This document shows, piece after piece, positions 1 through 8,414 of a stretch of 41,542 bases of DNA (position 1 is its first letter; the number at the start of each line of letters is the position of its first letter). The notes beneath the pieces were generated by a model. The model had not been told where the DNA came from, searched no databases, and saw only the letters and a list, made by a program, of their open reading frames with translations. This DNA comes from an uncultured Bacteroidales bacterium (GTDB lineage Bacteria; Bacteroidota; Bacteroidia; Bacteroidales; UBA932): NCBI GenBank assembly GCA_900546445.1, contig URCV01000011.1, positions 1 to 41,542 on the forward strand, in the 5' to 3' direction. The position numbers were made by a program, and so were the translations under genes.

Positions 1-182
1 ACACCAATTTCGCCAGGACAAGCTGAGACAATTTGAGAAATGCTATCAGTCAAAACATTTGTTAAAGGAGGATTTGCTCTATCTTTTGTCGCTGATTTAT
101 GGAACAATGAAAATACCAAGATGAAAATGCAAACTAAAGCTATACACAAAACTACGATTTGTTTTTTTCTGTTTTTTTCCAT
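1..182 (-). CDS. cfxA: CfxA-type class A beta-lactamase, N-terminal part only
   Basis: Reading leftward from an ATG at 182, the frame stays open to the window edge and gives about 60 residues that begin MEKNRKKQIVVL and contain SLFHKSATKD, LTNVLTDSISQIV and SACPGEIG. I recognise this as the N-terminus of the CfxA family of Bacteroidales class A (serine) beta-lactamases, about 321 residues in full. They hydrolyse penicillins and many cephalosporins in the periplasm. Residues 1-25 form a basic N-terminus plus hydrophobic export segment. The catalytic SxxK, SDN and KTG motifs lie beyond the edge and cannot be checked, so an intact gene is not proven. cfxA is classically a passenger of the mobilizable transposon Tn4555 and related elements. 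The local sequence is far more AT-rich than the genes from 359 on, which fits imported DNA. The assignment rests on remembered family sequence, not on a search. Confidence 0.9.
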   Translation of the reverse strand, partial: MEKNRKKQIVVLCIALVCIFILVFSLFHKSATKDRANPPLTNVLTDSISQIVSACPGEIG

Positions 183-358
183 GTTTATATTATTTATATT
201 TGTTTGCAATACTTCGTTAAATATTTAATAATTATATAATTTTCATTTACTTACAAACATAATAGCCCATTTCAGGGTAGCGTAACAGCTCCTTGCTGGC
301 AGTCAAATAGGACCCCACAACTTCCACACCCTAAAAGGAAGCTCCCGCCGACGGCTAC
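183..358. other. Upstream region of cfxA and probable element/chromosome junction
   Basis: No gene is visible here. Bases 183 to about 262 are very AT-rich, like the cfxA fragment. From about 265 the composition changes abruptly to that of the chromosomal genes. A TATATTTG sequence (195-202) reads rightward and has no gene behind it. GCCGACGGC (347-355) is a tiny perfect inverted repeat just past the stop of the hydrolase gene and could be part of its terminator. The junction of the mobile element with the chromosome probably lies in this stretch, but no terminal or direct repeat can be shown because the other element end is outside the window. Confidence 0.5.
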
Positions 359-1330
359 CTAATCGACAGCGAGGGCATCATTAAGTAACTCCAGTCCCCA
401 CGATAGGGACTCGGCGGTAGGGCGGTGCCCGGTAGCGTGATTGTAAAAGCCTATCCGTTCCGGGTGCGACGAATAGCCCTTCGCTCGGCACATAGCATCA
501 TAGCTCCGCTCGTCATCCGCCTCCCCGGCGATTAAAAAAATAGGTTTCACTTGGCTTAAAGACAAAAAGAAAGTGTTGTCTATGCCATTATCCTTCAAAA
601 CATCTAGTTTTTCTCCCCAATACCAGCACTTTTCCCAATTACTCTGCTCCCACAAAAACCCGAAATCACTTGCCAATATCGCCTTTATCCTAGAATCCAT
701 GCAGCCGGCATAAAAAGCCATCTTCCCACCCAGAGAATGCCCTGCAATCCCGATTCTATCCCCGTCTATTCGCGAATCATCCTCCAGCAAATCCACTAGA
801 AGCCGAGTATCCGCGACCAGTTTCCCGACCCCACACCACTGCGGATAATCCCGGAGCAAAGCCTCACCGGCATCCTGCCATCGAGTAAAATCATCCCTAT
901 CCTTATCGCTGTCCACATACGTCAGATGATAACTTTCTGCGCTTATCGAAGCCATCCCCTTTCGGGCCAATAAAGCCATAATCTCGACACCTGCATACCG
1001 CGGGAGCTCCTCTCCCGTCCTAGGGTCTCGGCCAATCATAGCTTCCGGAAAGTAAAACGGCACGACCACAGCCGGGACCTTCCCGACGCGATTCTTTGGG
1101 AGCACCATCATCACTCGCTGCGAAGTGCCCGGCCCATTTCTCTGCGTATAATACTCCACATCGAAATCCTCTAAGGAATACTTCTCTCCGGCTTCTACAC
1201 AAGGCTCAAAAGAATACTCCTCAGGAGGCGTAATAAACCTCTTGACCATCCTATCCTTATCGCCGGACGAGCAAGCCATCACCACGCACGCCAGCAAGCA
1301 AACACTAACAATACTCCTTATTCTATTCAT
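359..1330 (-). CDS. Lipoprotein alpha/beta hydrolase (dienelactone hydrolase/acetyl-esterase type)
   Basis: This 323-residue protein starts with a lipoprotein signal (CLLACVVMACSS, lipid-attachment Cys at about 20), so it should be anchored in an envelope membrane. The core is an alpha/beta-hydrolase. GHSLGG near residue 198 is the nucleophile elbow with catalytic Ser, LIAGEADD is a plausible acid loop, and NHATGH near the C-terminus can supply the catalytic His. The segment ahead of the elbow (LVADTRLLVDLLEDDSRIDGDR) resembles Bacteroidetes dienelactone-hydrolase or acetylxylan-esterase-like proteins, which often deacylate sugars or xenobiotics. The substrate cannot be told. It lies 15 bp after hemW on the same strand and is probably the last gene of that operon. 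It ends naturally, so the neighbouring mobile element does not seem to have truncated it. Confidence 0.75.
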   Translation of the reverse strand: MNRIRSIVSVCLLACVVMACSSGDKDRMVKRFITPPEEYSFEPCVEAGEKYSLEDFDVEYYTQRNGPGTSQRVMMVLPKNRVGKVPAVVVPFYFPEAMIGRDPRTGEELPRYAGVEIMALLARKGMASISAESYHLTYVDSDKDRDDFTRWQDAGEALLRDYPQWCGVGKLVADTRLLVDLLEDDSRIDGDRIGIAGHSLGGKMAFYAGCMDSRIKAILASDFGFLWEQSNWEKCWYWGEKLDVLKDNGIDNTFFLSLSQVKPIFLIAGEADDERSYDAMCRAKGYSSHPERIGFYNHATGHRPTAESLSWGLELLNDALAVD

Positions 1331-1345
1331 TGACCTAATTTTTTT

Positions 1346-2368
1346 CTATATCATCTCCTCGATTATGGAGTCGGAGATGAACCATTTGTCCTCGGGGATG
1401 CTGAGATGGCGACCGTCGAGAGTAATGCCTTCCTGTTTTCTCAGGCCAAGCATAATGCTCTCCTCGCGAATCTCCTTCGCGCTCAAGACTTCCTTTTCGG
1501 AATGCCAATCCGCCAGTCCCTCACTATTCCAGCTGCGCTCCTGCGTGCCGTCAGGCTTAATCAAGAAGGAATGTGCCCCGGGGCCCAGTCCGACGTACGG
1601 CTCGCGGTCCCAATAAGCGCTATTATGCACCGACTCCTTTCCGGGCAATGCCCAGTTCGAAATCTCGTAATGGCGATAGCCTGCCGAGCGAAGGGAGCCA
1701 CATATAAGTTCATACTGATGGGCGCACTGCTCGTCCGGAAGTGGCGTGTACTGCCCGCGCAGCACCATCTTGTCTAGTGCAGAGCCCTCCTCGATGGAGA
1801 GCTGGTAGGCCGATATATGCTCCGGATGGAGGCGGAGGAATTGGCCTAAAGTGTCGGTAAGAATCTTATCACTGAGCCCGTCTACTCCGAAGATAAGATC
1901 GAGGCTTATGTTATCGAACCCGCTGTCTCTCAGAATCTTGAAGGCTTGCAGGGCAGTTGCGGCATCGTGTCGGCGCCTCATCCAGCGCAGGATGTCGTCA
2001 GAAAGAGATTGGACCCCCATACTGATGCGGCTCACTCCCATCTTCTTCAGGGCATCCGTAAACTCGCGCCCACGGTGCACTATGTCATCGGGATTCACCT
2101 CTACGGTAAACTCCGAAAAATCCTTAAGAGGCAGCGCTTTAAGGACAGATTCGAAAAAAGGAAGAGGCATCACCGACGGGGTGCCTCCTCCTATATACAA
2201 TGTATTAACTTTCTGCGTGCTAAGGATTTGCTCGCTACGTTCCCTTATCTCTTCCACTACTTTTTCCGTGTAGGCTTCGAGCGCTTTCGCGTTACTGCAA
2301 GCGATTTCCGAATAGAAATCACAATACACACAGAAACTCTTGCAGAAAGGGACGTGGAGGTAAATCAT
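1346..2368 (-). CDS. hemW: HemW-like radical SAM protein
   Basis: The protein has 340 residues, a little shorter than E. coli HemW (about 378). The N-terminus IYLHVPFCKSFCVYCDFYS carries the radical-SAM cysteine motif CxxxCxxC in the HemW form. YIGGGTPSVMP, EVNPDD and RISMGVQSLSDDILRWMRRRH are further family hallmarks, as are SLDLIFGV and the HISAYQLSIEEG segment. HemW was long annotated as oxygen-independent coproporphyrinogen III oxidase but is now regarded as a heme-binding/heme-trafficking protein lacking that activity. The C-terminal region (about 290-340) matches the small extra HemW domain and seems shortened. The start codon overlaps the stop of the upstream coiled-coil gene by one base, so the two are likely translationally coupled. 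Confidence 0.9.
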   Translation of the reverse strand: MIYLHVPFCKSFCVYCDFYSEIACSNAKALEAYTEKVVEEIRERSEQILSTQKVNTLYIGGGTPSVMPLPFFESVLKALPLKDFSEFTVEVNPDDIVHRGREFTDALKKMGVSRISMGVQSLSDDILRWMRRRHDAATALQAFKILRDSGFDNISLDLIFGVDGLSDKILTDTLGQFLRLHPEHISAYQLSIEEGSALDKMVLRGQYTPLPDEQCAHQYELICGSLRSAGYRHYEISNWALPGKESVHNSAYWDREPYVGLGPGAHSFLIKPDGTQERSWNSEGLADWHSEKEVLSAKEIREESIMLGLRKQEGITLDGRHLSIPEDKWFISDSIIEEMI

Positions 2369-3273
2369 TATCTGAGCATCAGTTCCGTGCTGCCTAACTG
2401 AGACTTGTTCGTGAACACCTCGATAGTGTAAATACCCTTCACGTAGTCAGCGATGTTGTTAACGTAGATTATCATATCCACTTCGCTGCCCTGGTAATCC
2501 ACCTCGCGGGATGCACTCGCTGCCACAGCCTCACCGTTAAGCTTGAACGATGCACCTTCGCCGTCGAGAAGCAGGTTTCCATCCGGATCCTTTACCCTTA
2601 CGTAAACGGTCATCGGGCCTTTCTTAGCCAATTCGTTCTCTACCAGCGAGAGCGATACTGCGAGTCTCTTGACCCTGCTGCTGCGATCGGTAACCTTATT
2701 AGAGCCGTTATAAGCCTTTGCACTTAGACCGCGGGCCTTCACGATGGAACCGGTAGCGACCTTAGAAGAAAGGTTCTCGACCTGTGCGTTAAGAGCCTTG
2801 TTTTCGCCCGTAGCCTTAGCCAATTCCTTACGAGAAGTCGAAAGTTCGTCGGCGAGGCGGCGATTAGCTGTATTAAGCGAGTCGATTTGAACCACATAGC
2901 TCTTCATAATGCTACGAAGAGTTCCGAGCTCCTTTTCGTACTGTCTCATCTTCTTTCGGTTCGTAGCCTCTGTCTTTTTGATTCTATCTACGAGCATAGC
3001 CACCTCTTCGCGAGAAGAATCGAGCTGAGTGTTGATAAAGTCATAATCTGACTGGAGATTATCGAAATCGGATTTGAGAACGATGATACGCTGCTCCAAA
3101 TCGAATTTGTCTTGTTCGAGTTCTTGAACCATCTTATAGTCCTTAATGGCGACTACTGCAAGTGCGATGGCGAGAACGCCGGTAAGCACTCCCAGGATGG
3201 TAACGACGTTCTTGGACCCTTTCTTCTCGGCCCTCTGTCTGTCAATTCTTGCGATAGGATCTTCTTTTTCCAT
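2368..3273 (-). CDS. Single-pass membrane protein with long coiled coil, function unknown
   Basis: With the ATG at 3273 the protein has 301 residues (a TTG at 3279 would add two). A short charged cytoplasmic N-terminus (EKEDPIARIDRQRAEKK) precedes one membrane span at about residues 21-43 (VVTILGVLTGVLAIALAVVAI). Residues about 50-170 are a heptad-rich coiled coil. The C-terminal 110 residues form a compact beta-rich domain (MTVYVRVKDPDGNLL, IYVNNIADYVKGIYTIEVF), probably outside the membrane. Many Bacteroidales genomes carry such proteins, but I know no function. It is the first gene of the unit coiled coil - hemW - hydrolase and has its own -7 element at 3305-3312. Confidence 0.7.
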   Translation of the reverse strand: MEKEDPIARIDRQRAEKKGSKNVVTILGVLTGVLAIALAVVAIKDYKMVQELEQDKFDLEQRIIVLKSDFDNLQSDYDFINTQLDSSREEVAMLVDRIKKTEATNRKKMRQYEKELGTLRSIMKSYVVQIDSLNTANRRLADELSTSRKELAKATGENKALNAQVENLSSKVATGSIVKARGLSAKAYNGSNKVTDRSSRVKRLAVSLSLVENELAKKGPMTVYVRVKDPDGNLLLDGEGASFKLNGEAVAASASREVDYQGSEVDMIIYVNNIADYVKGIYTIEVFTNKSQLGSTELMLR

Positions 3274-3304
3274 ACTCAAAATGTTTTAGATTACAAAAAT
3301 TGTC

Positions 3305-3312
3305 CAAAGGTA
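3305..3312 (-). promoter_or_regulatory. -7 element TACCTTTG for the coiled-coil/hemW unit
   Basis: Read on the minus strand this is TACCTTTG, a perfect match to the Bacteroidetes -7 consensus TAnnTTTG, 31 bp before the ATG at 3273. No good -33 TTG is found at the usual distance. It lies back to back with the rightward element at 3335-3342. Confidence 0.5.
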
Positions 3313-3334
3313 CAAAATTTGTGCTCAAAAAGAG

Positions 3335-3342
3335 TATATTTG
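3335..3342 (+). promoter_or_regulatory. -7 element TATATTTG for the two-TM protein
   Basis: TATATTTG matches TAnnTTTG and lies 18 bp before the ATG at 3361, leaving a leader of only about 12 nt. No clear -33 TTG stands at 20 bp. Confidence 0.5.
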
Positions 3343-3360
3343 TCAAAAATATAAGAAATA

Positions 3361-3825
3361 ATGAGATACCTTGTGCGCGCACTCAAATACTTCGTGTATT
3401 TGTCCATAATGCTAGTCCTCTTCATAGTAGTACTTTGTCTGCTCGGAGTCATCCCGAAGAACATCGACCTCATATTCATAAACGGCACCAAGTCCCTCCC
3501 GCAGATGGCACTCATAGTGGCCGTCTTCGCAGCGATATATCCTAAGGTAGGATTCACCACACGTAATGTCAGAATGGTAGGAGAGGCTTCAGAAACCGAA
3601 ATCGAACTCACTAAATTCATGAATTCCAGAAGGTACGTCTTAGTAAAGAAGGAAGGGGAAGACCTCGTATATCGCCGGGCCTCAGTTCTGGACCGCATCA
3701 TAAAGATGGGAGAAGACAAGATCTACTTTAAGAAGATACTGAACGGATACGCTATGGAAGGCATCACTAAAGATGTGGTCCGCATAGACACCGGACTCAC
3801 TCATTTCCTCGACCCCGAGCAGTAA
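3361..3825 (+). CDS. Two-TM membrane protein, unknown function
   Basis: A 154-residue protein I cannot assign to a named family. Two hydrophobic segments (about residues 10-32 and 46-64) are joined by a short polar loop (VIPKNIDLIFINGTKSLPQ). After them comes a soluble, probably cytoplasmic, basic alpha/beta domain of about 90 residues (TEIELTKFMNSRRYVLVKKEGEDL). It looks like the small conserved membrane proteins of unknown function common in Bacteroidales. It is transcribed alone, divergently from the coiled-coil/hemW unit. Its last 29 bases overlap the end of convergent lpxK, so no terminator fits between the two genes. Confidence 0.7.
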   Translation: MRYLVRALKYFVYLSIMLVLFIVVLCLLGVIPKNIDLIFINGTKSLPQMALIVAVFAAIYPKVGFTTRNVRMVGEASETEIELTKFMNSRRYVLVKKEGEDLVYRRASVLDRIIKMGEDKIYFKKILNGYAMEGITKDVVRIDTGLTHFLDPEQ

Positions 3826-4858
3826 AAATACCCTTCAGCAGGGAATCCAGCACTTTTTCCTCATTAGGCGCAGTCAAATGCGCTTCTATAGGCACCATAA
3901 ACAGGCGTTCCTTAAGATAATCGCTTACATAAGGCAGTGATGTGAGCCTCTGCGCATCCTTTTCGGTGGTCGCAAGCGCACAAGCCTTCGCCTTTCGGAG
4001 TTCCTTTTCCACTCGGGCCAATTCTCCCTTGCTGAAATCGTGGTGGTCCGAGAACTCAAAGCCTTTCAAAATCATATACTGCGAGAGCAGCTGGTCGTGA
4101 AGACGCCTATCCTTCGAGATGCCGCTCATATACATAATCCTCTGAGAATAAATGTAACGTGGGTCTCCCTCGGGGAATACCATCTTCGGAGCCAGATAGC
4201 TTATGGTCGAAAACAGCACTTTGATCTTCCGGCCGTCAGGGCACAATGCACTACACTCTTCTGCGTCATAGTCTTTCAAGCGCAGCCCCTCCACGAAGGC
4301 TCTTTTTTCGTCGGCGCTTATATCCTCGGCGCATTTGCTGACCACTATCACGTCAGATTTGAAAATCCTCTCCGGGATGTCGCGCAACCTTCCGAAAGGC
4401 AGCAACTTATCTTCAAAAACAGGACGGCTGTAACTTACCAGGACGATATTCAGGTCGGCACGGAGCCTGCGGTACTGGAAAGCGTCGTCGAGAATCACCA
4501 TCTTAGCCCCCATCTCCTTAAGCTTGTTACACCCTTCGATACGGTCCTTATCCACGGCTACTATCCTGTCCGGGAACTTTCTCGCTATCTGCAAGGGCTC
4601 ATCTCCGAAATCCCTCGTAGAGCCATCCGGCTTCACCACCAGAAAACCCTTCGACTTACGGCCATAACCTCGCGAGAGCACTGCCACGCCCTTCTTTCCC
4701 TCCAGCATCCGCAGAAGCATCTCGGTGTGCGGAGTCTTTCCGGTACCGCCCACCGTGACATTACCCACGCAAATCGTGGGAACGACTGCGTGCATACTCT
4801 TCCTACGCCCCTTATCGAAAGCGCGATGCCTTGATTTAAGAATTAAGCTATACAGCAT
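3797..4858 (-). CDS. lpxK: Tetraacyldisaccharide 4'-kinase LpxK
   Basis: LpxK phosphorylates the 4' position of the lipid A disaccharide precursor at the inner membrane, late in lipid A synthesis. The protein has 353 residues, a normal family length. The signature VPTICVGNVTVGGTGKTPH, with the P-loop GGTGKT, is near residue 28. VLSRGYGRKSKG, GDEPLQIARKFP and MVILDDAFQYRRL follow in family order. The C-terminal half contains FSDHHDFSKGE and ALATTEKDAQRL. The N-terminal membrane-associated helix is short (MLYSLILKSRHRAFDKG). The start overlaps the dusB end by 11 bp, so it is in an operon with dusB and probably sdhC. Confidence 0.95.
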   Translation of the reverse strand: MLYSLILKSRHRAFDKGRRKSMHAVVPTICVGNVTVGGTGKTPHTEMLLRMLEGKKGVAVLSRGYGRKSKGFLVVKPDGSTRDFGDEPLQIARKFPDRIVAVDKDRIEGCNKLKEMGAKMVILDDAFQYRRLRADLNIVLVSYSRPVFEDKLLPFGRLRDIPERIFKSDVIVVSKCAEDISADEKRAFVEGLRLKDYDAEECSALCPDGRKIKVLFSTISYLAPKMVFPEGDPRYIYSQRIMYMSGISKDRRLHDQLLSQYMILKGFEFSDHHDFSKGELARVEKELRKAKACALATTEKDAQRLTSLPYVSDYLKERLFMVPIEAHLTAPNEEKVLDSLLKGIFTARGRGNE

Positions 4859-5846
4859 AAGTGCTCTTTATTTCATCTAAAATAGAATACAATTCGTTAA
4901 CATCCAGAGTGGTAACCATCCTCATACGGGTCTGCTTGAAATCCGGAAGTCCCTTGAAGTAGCAGGACAGATGCCTTCGCATCTCGAAAATTCCCCTCGG
5001 CTCCCCCTTCAGGGCCAATGACAGCCCCAAATGCCTTTTGGCCAATTCCACCCTCTCGGCCACACCCATATCCGGCAATTCCTCGCCGGTATCCAGATAG
5101 TGCCTGATTTCCTTAAAAATCCACGGATGTCCGAAAGTCGCACGGCCTATCATTATGCCATCCACGCCATAGCGGTCAAATGCCTCCTTCGCCTTGTGAG
5201 CATCGGTAATGTCACCGTTCCCGATGATGGGGATGTGCATACGAGGATTGTTCTTCACCTCGCCTATGAGCGTCCAATCTGCCTCGCCGCGGTACAATTG
5301 GCAGCGAGTACGACCGTGAATGGTCAGAGCCTGGATGCCGACGTCCTGCAGCCTCTCGGCCAATTCGACTATGATTTTCGAATCCTCGTCCCATCCCAGA
5401 CGCGTCTTCACCGTTACCGGCTTCTTCACTGCGTCCACTATCGCCTTCGTAATGGCGACCAATTTGTCCGGCTCTCGCATCATACCGGACCCGGCTCCCC
5501 TTCCCGCAATCTTCGAAACGGGGCAGCCGAAGTTAATGTCTATGAAGTCCGCACCGTGCCCACCGGCTATCTCGGCCGCATTCTCTGCCATCTTGGCCGC
5601 TTCGACCATAGCCTCGGGAATGTGTCCGTAAATCTGTATGCCCACCGGCGCCTCTTCTTCGAGGGTCCGCATCTTCGCTATCGACTTCTCGACGTCGCGA
5701 ACCAGAGCATCGCTTGGCACGAACTCGGTATATACGGCAGCCGCCCCCTGCTCCCTGCACAATATACGGAACGATGCATCTGTAACATCTTCCATAGGTG
5801 CCAATAACAGAGGGCGTCTGCCCAGATCGATGTCTCCGATCTTCAT
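4848..5846 (-). CDS. dusB: tRNA-dihydrouridine synthase (DusB family)
   Basis: This FMN enzyme uses NADPH to reduce uridine to dihydrouridine in the D-loop of tRNAs. From the ATG at 5846 it has 332 residues (a GTG at 5855 would add three). APMEDVTDASFR is the N-terminal FMN-barrel signature. DINFGCPVSKIAGRGAGSG holds the catalytic Cys. VKTRLGWD, LTIHGRTRCQLYRGEADW, IPIIGNGDI and GVDGIMIGRATFGHPWIF (phosphate binding) follow in order. The C-terminal helical tRNA-binding domain (RHLSCYFKGLPDFKQTRMRM) is complete. The DusB subgroup is assigned by general resemblance; other Dus subgroups share these motifs. Confidence 0.92.
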   Translation of the reverse strand: MKIGDIDLGRRPLLLAPMEDVTDASFRILCREQGAAAVYTEFVPSDALVRDVEKSIAKMRTLEEEAPVGIQIYGHIPEAMVEAAKMAENAAEIAGGHGADFIDINFGCPVSKIAGRGAGSGMMREPDKLVAITKAIVDAVKKPVTVKTRLGWDEDSKIIVELAERLQDVGIQALTIHGRTRCQLYRGEADWTLIGEVKNNPRMHIPIIGNGDITDAHKAKEAFDRYGVDGIMIGRATFGHPWIFKEIRHYLDTGEELPDMGVAERVELAKRHLGLSLALKGEPRGIFEMRRHLSCYFKGLPDFKQTRMRMVTTLDVNELYSILDEIKSTYAV

Positions 5847-5858
5847 CGGAAGCACTGA

Positions 5859-6593
5859 TTAAATGTTTGCCAATACTGCAGGAGCCTGGATAGCTGCGTT
5901 AATAGCTACAGCGATGAAAGCTACGCAGATAAGGGTTGAGAAAATACAACCGATAACCTTAAGTCTCTTAAACCAGATACCATTATTCCAACCGATGGTC
6001 TGGAACATACTCCAGAATCCGTGTGTAAGGTGGAACCATATTGCGATGAACCATACGATGTAGAGTAGGAGAATCCACCACTTACCGAATGTAAGGCTCA
6101 AAAGGAGGTATGGGTTATCTACATAAGTGCCTAATCCCAAAAGTTCCGGCATCTGCATCTTAGCCCAGAAATGAGTAAGATGGAAAACGATGAATCCGAG
6201 AACCACGATACCGAGAACGAACATATTCCTAGACGACCAAGAATCTGTGGCAGCCTTCGACTTAACCTCATAGCGTTTGATTCCGCCTCGTGCCATTACG
6301 TTTCTCGCTGTCAACCAGCATCCCCAGATGATATGGAGAGCGAAACCGAGTGCCAATACCGGAACCATGATGCTGATGATAGGGGTAGACATAAAGTCGC
6401 AACCGAGTTTGAAAAGACCATCGCCGGCGGAGAATAACTTGTCGTCAAGTGCTACGACACCGTATTTTCCGGTAAAGGAGTCAATTACTGAAAAAAAGTT
6501 GATAGTTGCGTGAAGAAGCAAGAAAAGGATAAGAAACGCGCCGCTGACAGCCTGCACGAACTTCTTGCCGATTGAAGAGTTTAACATGAACAT
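5859..6593 (-). CDS. sdhC: Succinate dehydrogenase/fumarate reductase cytochrome b subunit
   Basis: This is the membrane anchor of the diheme (B-type) succinate:quinone oxidoreductase of Bacteroidetes, about 244 residues with five predicted membrane spans. Homologs begin close to an NSSIG sequence, so starts at 6593 (MFMLNSSIGKK) or 6587 fit. The longer reading frame to 6632 begins with a TTG inside the promoter and is rejected. Histidines that can bind the two hemes occur in LLLHATINFF, ALHIIWGCW, FHLTHFW and FHLTHGFW. The subunit binds menaquinone and heme and anchors SdhAB. The flavoprotein and iron-sulfur genes are not adjacent but lie about 33 kb away at 39293. Here sdhC is followed 12 bp on by dusB and lpxK. 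It has a perfect -7 element upstream. Confidence 0.93.
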   Translation of the reverse strand: MFMLNSSIGKKFVQAVSGAFLILFLLLHATINFFSVIDSFTGKYGVVALDDKLFSAGDGLFKLGCDFMSTPIISIMVPVLALGFALHIIWGCWLTARNVMARGGIKRYEVKSKAATDSWSSRNMFVLGIVVLGFIVFHLTHFWAKMQMPELLGLGTYVDNPYLLLSLTFGKWWILLLYIVWFIAIWFHLTHGFWSMFQTIGWNNGIWFKRLKVIGCIFSTLICVAFIAVAINAAIQAPAVLANI

Positions 6594-6629
6594 ATCTTGT
6601 ATCTTTTTATTTGTTTCGTTAAAAGCGTA

Positions 6630-6637
6630 CAAATATA
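6630..6637 (-). promoter_or_regulatory. -7 element TATATTTG of sdhC
   Basis: On the minus strand TATATTTG matches the Bacteroidetes -7 consensus and lies 36 bp before the ATG at 6593. Its TTTG overlaps the TTG of the over-long sdhC frame, which helps to rule out that start. No TTG at the usual -33 distance is visible. Confidence 0.55.
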
Positions 6638-6681
6638 ACTCAAATATCGCAAGAATAATAATTTTGGATTAAAAAATGGAG

Positions 6682-8412
6682 CTATTCCTCCAGAACTGCC
6701 ATTTCGCAGGTGGAGCAGTCGAAGCGTAAGGGGAAGCGGCGGCCATTGTTTTCGAGATAAAGCGCGCCCTTTCGGCCTCCGGACTTGAGGCACTGGGAGA
6801 TTTCGCGGCGGATGCAGTACTTCGAACGCATCACTTCTCCCTCGCGACGGGTCGTGTCATACTCGACAGGCTCCCTTTCGGAAGGGTTAAGCATAGGAAT
6901 TTCACCACACGGTTGCGACTCCAGTGCGTCCGACAGGCTTCTGCGCACCCCATTGAGCGCAGACATACTCAGGTGGGCCAATTCGCATTCAACCCCTATC
7001 GGATTAAGCATGAAGCTAAAAACAGAGCTGTGCTTTTCGAGCTGACAGGCATAGACCTCGCTCTCCCGCTGGCGATTCAGCGCCTTTTCAAGACCCGAAA
7101 GGCTCACTTCGGCCTTACGTCCGTCTTCGCTCAGGGCAGAGAAGGTCACGTCGAGCATTCCATCCTTTTTGGAGGAGCGGTAATCCAGCGCGACCGACAG
7201 GAAACGCTTGCAAGGGTGCAATTCCATCTCCGACTCGAAGGCCACGCTATAGTTTCGATACAGTACGGCTCCTACGGACAGGCCCTGTACCTTCTTGCAA
7301 ATTATCTTGTTACCCGAGCAGACATCTCCTCTGAAACCCACGATTTGCTCGCCACGCACGAATGCGAATCCATCTCCGTTTCGCAGTTCGAGAGCGGCCC
7401 CATCGAGCGTCAATTCGAGTTCGGAATTGGCCAATACCCTCACCGCACGGACTTTCCCAAGTCGCTCACCCATCGATTTGGGAGCGTCGAAATTGGCCAG
7501 GGAAGAATCGGGATTCCCTAAAAGCAGGGAAGTGTATCCGCGGTTGAAGGTCTTATCGAGCGAAGGGGTAAACCCTCGTTCCACGCGCCCCCAGGAGGCT
7601 CTTCGGTAGAGTCCGGGGTGTCTTGCGATGATCTCGTCGAGGCGCAGCGAATAGGCGCGCACGACATTTCGCACATAGGAGATGTTTTTCAGACGGCCTT
7701 CGATTTTCAGGGAAGTGACCCCGGCATCGAGTAGAGACTCCAGCTGCCGGGAGAGATTAAGGTCCTTCAGTGAGAGCAATGCCTTGTTCTTCAACCAGAC
7801 ACGTCCGCTGTCGTCGACCAGGTCGTAAAGGTTTCTGCAGGCTTGGACACACTCGCCACGGTCGGCACTACGTCCGGTAAGTCGCTCAGACAGAGTGCAT
7901 ACGCCCGAATAGCACACGCAAAGCGCGCCGTGCACGAATGCCTCCACCTCCACGTTCACGCCGTTACAGATTTCCCTTATCTGAGCCAAGTCCAACTCCC
8001 TTTCGAGCACCACCCTGCCACATCCGGCCTTTTCGAAGAGGCGCGCACGCTGTACGTCCCTTATGGAGCACTGCGTGGAAGCGTGAAGAGGGATGGTGAT
8101 ATCCGAGAATAGACAAAGCCGCGGATCTCGGATTATGAAGGCCGAGGCACCGGCGGATTGGCATAGAAGCATCTGAGAATGAGCGCTTTCGAGCTCATCG
8201 TCGTGCAGGAGTATGTTAAAAGTCACGAAGACCCTGGCGCCAAATTTCGAAGCATACCGGCACAGGCGCTCTATCTCCGAAATGGGGTTACCGGCATCTT
8301 TTCGCGCACCGAACTCCGGCCCTGCTATATACACAGCATCGGCACCGCAGTCTATAGCCGCGATGCCGATATCTGCATTTCTCGCAGGAGCGAGAAGTTC
8401 AATCTGTCGCAT
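6682..8412 (-). CDS. U32-family protein (PrtC/UbiU/RlhA-like)
   Basis: A 576-residue member of the family catalogued as peptidase U32. Several members are now known as iron-sulfur hydroxylases acting on rRNA, tRNA or ubiquinone precursors, so protease activity should not be assumed. The N-terminal barrel begins IELLAPARN and has GADAVYIAGPEFGARK. YSGVCTLSERLTGRSADRGE followed by CVQACR (about residues 165-190) carries the conserved cysteine cluster that binds an Fe-S centre. SLKIEGRLKNISYV is another hallmark. The C-terminal part, from about 300, matches the collagenase-like extension with duplicated beta domains. The start lies 2 bp after the TPR gene, so it closes the nif3-to-U32 chain. Its substrate is not deducible. 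Confidence 0.85.
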   Translation of the reverse strand: MRQIELLAPARNADIGIAAIDCGADAVYIAGPEFGARKDAGNPISEIERLCRYASKFGARVFVTFNILLHDDELESAHSQMLLCQSAGASAFIIRDPRLCLFSDITIPLHASTQCSIRDVQRARLFEKAGCGRVVLERELDLAQIREICNGVNVEVEAFVHGALCVCYSGVCTLSERLTGRSADRGECVQACRNLYDLVDDSGRVWLKNKALLSLKDLNLSRQLESLLDAGVTSLKIEGRLKNISYVRNVVRAYSLRLDEIIARHPGLYRRASWGRVERGFTPSLDKTFNRGYTSLLLGNPDSSLANFDAPKSMGERLGKVRAVRVLANSELELTLDGAALELRNGDGFAFVRGEQIVGFRGDVCSGNKIICKKVQGLSVGAVLYRNYSVAFESEMELHPCKRFLSVALDYRSSKKDGMLDVTFSALSEDGRKAEVSLSGLEKALNRQRESEVYACQLEKHSSVFSFMLNPIGVECELAHLSMSALNGVRRSLSDALESQPCGEIPMLNPSEREPVEYDTTRREGEVMRSKYCIRREISQCLKSGGRKGALYLENNGRRFPLRFDCSTCEMAVLEE

Positions 8413-8414
8413 TA

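Noticed and set aside
40..228. Plus-strand open frame of 62 codons at the left edge
   Set aside because: It is the antisense shadow of the cfxA 5' end, whose minus-strand product is a recognisable beta-lactamase N-terminus.
1851..2401. Long plus-strand open frames across hemW
   Set aside because: They lie opposite a clear radical SAM gene and encode low-complexity basic peptides with no family features.
3291..3719. Minus-strand frame opposite the two-TM gene
   Set aside because: The plus-strand protein has coherent membrane segments and its own promoter element; the opposite frame crosses that promoter region and shows no domain.
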